The notes under the pieces are model-generated. The model searched no databases. It was given only the letters and a program-made list of their open reading frames with translations, and had not been told where the DNA came from. From Polytrichum commune (Eukaryota; Streptophyta; Polytrichopsida; Polytrichales; Polytrichaceae): a stretch of 64,000 nucleotides of DNA. The translations under genes and the position numbers were made by a program. Below are positions 56,736-64,000 of the stretch, piece by piece (the stretch's first letter is position 1; each line of letters starts with the position of its first letter). The stretch lies in assembly GCA_950295325.1 (NCBI GenBank), contig OX485804.1:21328001-21392000 (forward strand). Direction: 5' to 3'.

Positions 56736-58600
56736 AGCCACGAGTTTGTCACAAGAAAGGAACAGGAACAGAAGGCAACATCACATAGTCGGCACGCACT
56801 TTCAGTTGGGTGGGCTACGAAATTCTAGGAGTATAATTGCAACATCTTGCAAATTTTGATTTTTCATGCTACGAGGTCAACCTAATGATGTAGGAAGATC
56901 CTTACTCTGCTAAGTAATAATATGAGCCCTTGCTAGGGCAAATCATAGTTGATGGGATCCTTGCTTAGACAGTGAGCTGGTTGGATGATGGGTCACTCTT
57001 CTTATCATACACCTTTATTTTAGTGGTACATGGAAGATTTTAGCAAAGAATGGGCACGTGACATGTGTTATGATGGGATTTGACTATGCGATCAAATATA
57101 TTAACTATTTCATGTTTGATTGGGAGGGGCTATATGATCACTTGAACAAAAGGATAGCTTCCACTTTGAAGTTTGAACATTCGTAAATGTTACCGTCTCG
57201 AAACTTGAAATGATAATTTGCATGATTCACAATTGCCAACTAGACGAGACAATTCCTGATTCATTCTAAATTTGATTGAAGTGTTATCGGTGGTGTTGGA
57301 AGTGCCCACATGAGGTTCAATTATTTTAAAGTAATACAAAATTGTTCACTCCTACAATTTTTTGAACATAGAAAAGAGATTGGAGTTAAGGTATATGGCA
57401 TATTGTGGGCGCTTCCAAATCCACCAATATTTACAGCCATTGGAACAAACCCCCCCCCCACCCCCACTGCCTCATCTACTTAGCAAATGCAAATCATGAA
57501 GATTTTCATTTAGGTTTTAGAATTGAATAGAAGGTTTCAAGTTAAATTTTACCCCAAAGTGATGTTCCTATTACTACATTCAAATGATCACGTAAGCCCT
57601 CCCAATTCTTCACTTAAAATTGGCACATTGTCCATGTTATGGATCTAATCTTACCATAACAAATGCTAATTTGGTGTTTGTTCCAAATTGCTAGCCTTGC
57701 CATATACCACTCAAAATATGGGACACCGGTTGAGAATTAAAGTGGCCAAATAAGGCACACATAGGTTATTCAATATAAAAATTGTTATTCCAATGTTTAA
57801 AATAAACATAGAATGTCTCACAAATGTGGTCTTGCCATCTCACTCTTAAAATTTTGAATCAGCAATGTCAATCATAAGTCCAAGGAACGCACTCTCTATA
57901 AGATATTGAAAATCACATGTACAAAAAATAGGGTGGAATATTTTAAATAAAAATGTATGTACAGGTACCTGTAAATCACTGCTATTAAAGTTAAAAATTT
58001 GATATAAAGTGTGTAAATGTGTAATTAATTGGATAAATTTACCACTATACATATATATATAGATATATATAGACACACACATACATGGTACAAAATCAAT
58101 ATTTATTAAAGTGGAAGTATAAGTACAAAATTTACAAAGGTATGAACTATGAAAATCCCACTAGTATTTTGTATAAAATCACATAATAATTCAGAGATAC
58201 TTGGAAAATCCCGCCCAATCCATATTAGGTACCCTATATCATAATCCAATGCCCCTTCTATCATGTCACGTCATGGGGGGTGTTCGGGAGGTGGACTAAT
58301 GTACAGACTAATATGAGTGTAAGAAGGGTTATTATTTGAGGCATTAGTGTACATAGTATACACAATGAAGATATTTAATTTTTCTTTAGTGTGTACATTT
58401 CCAATGGCTATTAACAATTTTAAAATTACAGGTAGAAGTGCAAAAAAGGGCTCTAAAGTTTAGAGCATGTTTTTGAGAATAAATGTGTTAGTTTCATTCA
58501 ATTCACATTTTCATTCATTGTTGTCACAAAGTAATAGTCCTAATGACTCTTTGTCCATTTTTTCTAGGTTTCCCAAAAGATATTTTAACTTAACCCGTGA
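56736..58600. other. Intergenic, repeats only
   Basis: No gene. A C run lies near 57,450 and an AT/AC microsatellite at about 58,048-58,085. The stretch 58,300-58,530 is a copy of the repeat at 52,960-53,200 (shared TTATTTGAGGCATTAG). Confidence 0.5.
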
Positions 58601-61030
58601 CCCTCTCAAGTTTTCTTAGGCTCATCAGATCAATTGTTTTCCGATGTGCACATGCAGTGGCAACATATAAAACATATGGATGATCACCTGCATTTTTGTA
58701 TATCTTTCTTTCATCACCTCATGGACCGGTTATGTTCATTGTACCAAATCTGCATAAGCAGGCCAGAATATGTTTTGTGTTAACTATTTAACTTTCTTGA
58801 GCTTTCATTGCACCACTATCAACTGTATTTCATATCAGCCTGCAGTGGCCATTCAGAAAATATTTCACTCAAATCTTGTGACTCTTTCTGCTATTCTTTT
58901 CTTCACATCAAATGTTTTATGGATTCAACCTGCAATAGCAGCTGATAAAATATATGGAAAATCAGAGATCTTTGTGAATCTTACTTTTTATCACATCAAG
59001 TGATTTCCTTCATCATACCAAATCTGCAGTGGCAGCTGACAAAATGTATGGAAAATCACAGAACTTTGTGAATCTTTCTTTGTATCGCATCAACTGGTTT
59101 CCTTCATCATACCAATCTGCAGTGGCAGCCCAGAAGATTTGTTAATGTAAACTCATAACTTGCTTGAGCTTTCTTTTCATCACAATCAACTGATTTCCTT
59201 CATCATACCAATCTGCAGTGGCAGCCCAGAAGATTTTTCTAATATAAACTCATAACTTGCTCAAGCTTTCTATTCATAACAATCAACTGATTTCCTTCAT
59301 CATACCAATATGAAGTGGCAGCTCAGAAGATTTTTGTAGTATAAACTCATAACTTGCTCGAGCTTTCTTTTCATCACAATCAACTGATTTCCTTCATCAT
59401 ACCAATCTGCAGTGGCAGCCCAGAAGATTTTTCTAATATAAATTCATAACTTGCTCGAGCTTTCTTTTCATCACAATCCACTGATTTCCTTCATCATACC
59501 AATCTGCAGTGGCAGCCCAGAAGATTTTTCTAATATAAATTCATAACTTGCTCGAGCTTTCTATTCATCACAATCAACTGATTTCCTTCATCATACCAAT
59601 CTGCAGTGGCAGCTCAGAAGATTTTTCTAATATGAACTCATAACTTGCTCGAGCTTTCTTCTCATCACAATCCACCGTTTTGCAAATCAATTTCCAATGG
59701 CAACCTCAGGTTATCTGTTTGCAACATCAACTGTTTTCCTTCATTACACTAATTAAATCTGCAGTGGTAGGCCAGAAAATCTTCATGTAAACCCATGACT
59801 GAGTCATGAGCTTTCTTCTCCTCACGATCAACTGTATTCAAATCAGCCTGCATTGGCACCTCAGAATTTTTTTGTATGATTCATGTGACTCTTCCAAGTT
59901 TTCTTCTCATCACAGCAGCTGTTCTTGTATTCCAACCTGCAAGTGGCAGCGTACAAAATATATGGAAGATCACACAACTCTGTGAAACTTTCTTTTCATC
60001 ACATCAACTGGTTTCTTTGTACCAAATTTGGAGTAGTGGGCTGTAGTGGCAGTCCAGAAAATATTGTGTAAATCTCATTGCTATCTGAGCACCCTCTCTT
60101 GTCATCAGATGGACTGTTTTTTTTTCCCCAATATCTGCCTGCAATAGTATCCTACAGAATATATGGAAATCTATACGATTTTGAGAAATCTTTGTTTTCA
60201 TCACATGAACTGGTTTCCTTGTACCAAATTTGCAGTAATGGCAGCCCAGAAAAGATTTTGTGCAAGTCCCATTGCTTTCTCAAGCTTTCTTTTCATCAAG
60301 AGGACTGATATTTTTTTTTCATATCTGCCTGCTGTAGTATCCTACAGAATATATGGAAATCCATAGGAATTTGTGGTTCTTTCTGAACATCACATCAACT
60401 GGTTTCTTCAAACCAAATTTGCAGCAGTGGTGGCCCATGAAATAATTGTGTGAATTGCACGGTTTTCTCAGGGCCACTTCACACACGAGACTGAGGGCCC
60501 GTGACCATTGCACTTCAAGCACTCTCATTCGTGGACAAGGCTGACCCGATTGTATCGCTTCACACTACACTTGAGGGACCAATGGAGTATGTGAATGCAA
60601 GATGGATGTAAAGTTTTCACGGATTCCTGCATGGTATAAATGGATCATGTTTCATGGTCACTTGGGCTATTGTCAAAAACCACCACTTGGAGGTAGGCCT
60701 TACACAAAACTAGGCAACCATAGCACTCCAAAATCTCACAACCATAGATTTAATATATTTTATCTTGTGTGAGGACCCGCATGAATAGAAATTTATTGAA
60801 ATAACATTTTGGTTGAGGACCCGGTCACATACGACTTCACACTACACTTGAGGGCCCACACAATACATGAATTTGGAAGTGTCTAGGGACGGCCTTTAAA
60901 CACTTTTTTTGGGCTCTCACAATTTCAAGGTCCCTGCTCTTTGGCTCGTGTGCAAAGTGGCCCTCAAGCTCTCTTTTCTTCACATCCAATGGGTTTGCAT
61001 GTCTACATGTAGTGGCAATCCATGCTAAGT
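58600..61030. repeat. Tandem array of about 96-bp units
   Basis: Units begin CTGCAGTGGCAGC and include TTTCCTTCATCATACCAAT. Clear starts are at 59,024, 59,117, 59,213, 59,310, 59,407, 59,504 and 59,601, so the period is 96-97 bp. Units outside 59,020-59,690 are progressively diverged but traceable from about 58,640 to 61,010. A MITE (60,471-60,963) has inserted into one unit. Mixed 96 and 97-bp spacing rules out a conserved reading frame. Confidence 0.92.
60471..60963. mobile_element. Harbinger-like MITE inside the tandem array
   Basis: Starts GGGCCACTTCACACACGAG and ends with the near-complement CTCGTGTGCAAAGTGGCCC. TCA repeats on both sides (60468-60470, 60964-60966). The unit of the array it interrupts reads TTTTCTCAAGCT elsewhere, which confirms the boundary. 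A GGGCC end with a 3-bp duplication is compatible with PIF/Harbinger, although TCA is not the usual TWA. Inside, GACTTCACACTACACTTGAG-type sequence occurs twice. Confidence 0.8.
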
Positions 61031-62430
61031 TAGAAGACATATAGGATATTGATTTTGGTAGAGTGGAAAGAAATGGGTGACTACGTGCACTGGCATACGT
61101 GTGATGACTCACCTTATTTAAGCTATTGTGATAGATTGTAGAGGACCATAAGTGATAGAATCTATTATAGCACAGACAATGTCGTCGTCGTGGTTGTTGC
61201 CCCATTGTTCCCCATCTTCGTAGAAAGGTGAGGGGACCGGTTATTCGAAGGGGAGGAGTATATGGTCTTGGGAATGGCATCCATACATATGTTGGGTACA
61301 CATGGACATGGAGGGCATATGGTTGCATGGGCTTAGGGGCTTGGGGTGGCCCCAAATTTCAATTCATTTGCAAAGATGCAATAGACATATCATCAAGGTC
61401 CAAGCTAGACTATACACAACGGAAAACATGGTAGTGGTGAGGAGATGATCGTCCCACCACCGTTCTTGCTATAACTATTATTTATTTATTTTAAATCCAC
61501 ATGCCACCCAAACACAAACAAAAAATTTAAAAAAATTTAAAAAAACAATGCCATGGAGGCCGGAGTGTCAAATCAATCAACCCCACAACCGCATGGAATA
61601 AGATGGGGCAAGGTATGGGAGTAGGCCAAAGCATAGGTAGCGCGGGGGGGGGGGGGGGGCTTTGCCTAGGGATTAAGGGAGGGATGGTGTGTGCTAGGGA
61701 GAAAAGGGATAGTGGTTGGACTGATTTTTTTTAGCTACTTGTTTATTCTATCTATGAAAATTTTCTTTTATGTATATTCCCTTCTAAATATAAATTTTAA
61801 AATATTTATTTGGATGCAAATTTAAGAGTAAGTGGTCTAGTATTTTTTGAACACATCTCTTTTTGCCATTTGGATATCCAAATTTGAAACAAGCATGTTG
61901 GGGTCAAAGCAAATTTCATTCTTTACAATTTATCATTTGTATGCAAGGGTCCAAGCTAATTTCATTCACTACACAAAATTTTCTTGTGTCTTATTTTCAA
62001 ACAATTAGATTTCCACATGGGAGATGTAAAGGTATTCTCAACTCAAAAGGGGCGTTTTGCATTGGGGTCCAAAATCAATTATGCTAATATAACCTACCAA
62101 AGGGATCTAGAAAAAACCACAATGCCAAAACATGGGAGAGGAAGCGTTGTAGGAGGGAAATGGTGTTAGATAACTTTACTTTAATATGATATTTAGTTTA
62201 AACTAGACCAAGGCCCAATTTAGAATTATAACGTGTTGAATTATATGGGATGATCCTCTAATAAAATTGTGTGCTAGGATCCCCTAATAGAATATGTAGA
62301 GATGACTATGATAATATTAAGAACATTATTTTGATAAGTTTCTTTATTAATTATCAATCAGTCATCTTGAGTTAACAATAATAAATAGTGCAAGGATTTT
62401 GTATCATATTTCAATATAATTATAACATTC
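61031..62430. other. Intergenic, no supported gene
   Basis: A G run of about 15 lies near 61,643. The short frames here have no borders or recognisable family. The large minus-strand frame at 60,837-61,355 runs partly through the MITE and array and is rejected. Confidence 0.5.
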
Positions 62431-62433
62431 AAA

Positions 62434-62695
62434 TCATCATTGTAGCAACTTGTATAGTATTGCACAATTTGTGCATTGTAAACAATGAAGGGATTGAAGA
62501 TGAATAAATTGTTGAAGCATAAAATAAATTAGCTAAAGAAGTTAGTGAGGAAGAAATATGAGAGGACAATGAATTACGGGGAGAAAGAGGTTGACTTGCT
62601 GAAATGAAAATGAAGATTCTAGTTAAGAAAGATGCTCCAATTGCAAATGAAGTAAATATTGTATATGAAAGCATTATGAGTAGGTAGGACGGAAA
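62434..62695 (+). pseudogene. PIF/Harbinger transposase remnant (C-terminal)
   Basis: One plus-strand frame reads IIIVATCIVLHNLCIVNNEG, then IEDE, a stop, IVEA, a stop, NKLAKEVSEEE, and later LAEMKMKILVK, with four in-frame stops in all. VATCIVLHNLC followed by an acidic stretch is the usual C-terminal end of plant Harbinger-type DDE_4 transposases. The catalytic part is missing upstream. It is convergent with the Myb/SANT-like remnant at 62,880-63,156, as the two genes of PIF/Harbinger elements often are. Confidence 0.7.
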
Positions 62696-62879
62696 ACATG
62701 AGATGGGTTAGTATTTAGAGGAAGTAGAAAAACTTTATACGGAAGAAAAGAGAATTTAAATTCTCTTGGGGATGAAAGAAATTTAATACACCAACCAAAT
62801 TCGAAACCCATGCAGCAACGACTACTTGCATTTAGGAGGGAGGGGGGACATAGGGGCTTACAATTAAAGGCAAAGGCCT

Positions 62880-63156
62880 TCCAACATTCACTTTTTGTAA
62901 AAAAAATTGAGTCATCTTTCAAAATTAATCTTATTATCTTATGTTTCCGCAAATTTCTTGTCCATCTTGCCTCGAATAGCAATTAGATGATCCATTTTTA
63001 AAAAATCCACTTGATTCTTGCCATGTCCTCTTCTTAATCAGATTTGCCAATTTCAACCACATCCTTCTTGTCGGGTTTTTTTTCATCTTCTTCATTCTTC
63101 CTTTTGTTTGATGGTTTTTTTCTCTTTCTAGAAAGTTGTTTCTTTGTTGCTGCCAT
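62880..63156 (-). pseudogene. Myb/SANT-like protein remnant of a Harbinger element
   Basis: On the minus strand ATG at 63154-63156 opens MAATKKQLSRKRKKPSNKRK, a Lys-rich start, and then DKKDVVEIGKSD before a stop. Further in the same region MDHLIAIRGKMDKKFAET follows, with more stops after it. The LI-x-RG-x-MD-x-x-F pattern is that of the trihelix/Myb-like DNA-binding partner encoded beside plant PIF/Harbinger transposases (recalled pattern). The gene is clearly broken. Confidence 0.55.
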
Positions 63157-63668
63157 TTCTTCTTTTTCTTGTAAGGTTCCAACTCCAACAATTGAAGGAT
63201 GATTCTCTAATTATCCTTATTGCCAAAAATTGAATATGAGTGTAACTGGAAGAAGGTAAAATGTACTACAAAGTGAGGAGAAAAGGAGGAAAACGGATCA
63301 TGACCATGTAGCATTTGAGGAATCACTGTTTGGTTACTCTTGAAAATTGAAGTTTTTCTTTCTTACACCTATTGTAAATTTTGTGATCATTATCCTCAAT
63401 TCTCTACGTGATTCCTTATCAGCAGTATTGCCAGTATATCCCTCTATATTTTAAAACAAAAAAGAACAATCCATTACTCAAATCATTCTAAAACAAAGAT
63501 GCAAGATAAATGAAATAATGCTACAACAACCTTTTATACTATGGTTTAAAAGTATAATATTAGTATGTAAAAAAAGAATTGTCATTATATATGTAGCCCC
63601 CCCCCCCAAAATAAATAAATAATATGTTATATATATATATATATGTATAAATATTAATAATAGCACTT
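63157..63668. other. Intergenic, no supported feature
   Basis: AT-rich with a C run at about 63,598-63,607 and a TA microsatellite at about 63,628-63,645. No gene. Confidence 0.5.
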
Positions 63669-63916
63669 ATTTGCCATGGGCGACCTTTTTCTACCATAGC
63701 ACCCTCTTTTGTCTCTCCCATTACAATACTTGTTGGACCATGTTAGTGGATAATGTAGGCCTTAAAAAAATATGTCTTTTGGGGACCCCAAACTTCATTG
63801 TCATTTTGACATTTCTCCTTAGTGTAAACCGAAATGCTCTTGGGACAAGTCAACAACCAATAACAAAGTTTACAAGGCCTTGGGACAACTTCATGGTTCA
63901 TGGTGTAAACAACCCC
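63669..63916. mobile_element. Partial Tourist-like MITE, inverted third copy
   Basis: Reverse-complement match to about 13,053-13,290 and 42,491-42,720, ending GTGTAAACAACCCC followed by TTA, which is the family's TAA duplication on the other strand. The other half of the element is missing. Confidence 0.75.
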
Positions 63917-64000
63917 TTAGATTGGGGTGGGTCTAATTACCCCCATCGAGCGTGGCTCGGAGGCCAGGTTCGGTGGGGTTCATTTTTCTGGCCCTCCCCG

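Noticed and set aside
59024-59690. CRISPR-like array
   Set aside because: Adjacent units are similar over their whole length with no unique spacers; this is an ordinary eukaryotic minisatellite.
58770-60366. Open frames within the 96-bp array as a repeat protein
   Set aside because: Unit spacing alternates between 96 and 97 bp and changes frame, so no continuous repeat protein is possible.
60837-61355. 172-codon minus-strand frame
   Set aside because: It runs through the end of a MITE and the last units of a minisatellite and has no domain-like or border evidence; best explained by chance.

Overview
This is a eukaryotic nuclear window, most probably from a land plant and possibly a seed-free lineage. 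Coding density is very low, candidate genes are split by GT-AG introns, and the DNA is AT-rich and full of plant-type class II transposons (CACTA, hAT, PIF/Harbinger, Stowaway-like, pogo-like) plus tRNA-like SINE pieces. I see no rRNA, intact tRNA, CRISPR, operon or bacterial-type signal. The lineage is an inference; nothing in the sequence fixes it.

Layout. 0-2.7 kb: an hAT-like MITE with a perfect 8-bp target duplication and a composite CACTA-like repeat. 2.9-6.2 kb (+): a candidate multi-exon gene of unknown function. 7.7-8.5 kb (-): two further candidate exons. 8.48-9.04 kb: a long imperfect foldback with about 265-bp arms. 10.8-36.4 kb (block A) and 38.1-56.7 kb (block B): two directly repeated, diverged copies of one large segment. 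Because the blocks are paralogous, each insertion in one can be checked against an empty site in the other. In this way I delimit a 6.8-kb gene-carrying TIR element (13,988-20,811), a CACTA element with duplicated TAC (33,204-34,784), two members of one hAT-like family (22,099-22,437 and 39,051-39,840), a CACTA-like element with an hAT element nested in it (40,778-42,100) and a pogo-like element (55,253-56,381). One 2.5-kb piece is inverted between the blocks. 58.6-61.0 kb: a minisatellite of about 96-bp units, interrupted by a MITE. 62.4-63.2 kb: a decayed PIF/Harbinger element with convergent transposase and Myb/SANT-like remnants.

The most notable object is the 6.8-kb element. It has matching 12-bp outer ends, a 4-bp flanking repeat and an empty paralogous site. 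Between its ends lie no recognisable transposase but several coherent open frames. On the minus strand these are a protein with an amino-methyltransferase-like motif order, acidic and coiled-coil segments, an FCP1/NIF-like phosphatase domain and a Ser/Pro-rich frame. On the plus strand there is a 290-residue protein. Eight copies of a 16-bp palindrome occur only inside it, several just downstream of predicted splice donors.

Splice sites and protein assignments were read by eye without searches, so exon boundaries and family names are hypotheses unless stated otherwise.
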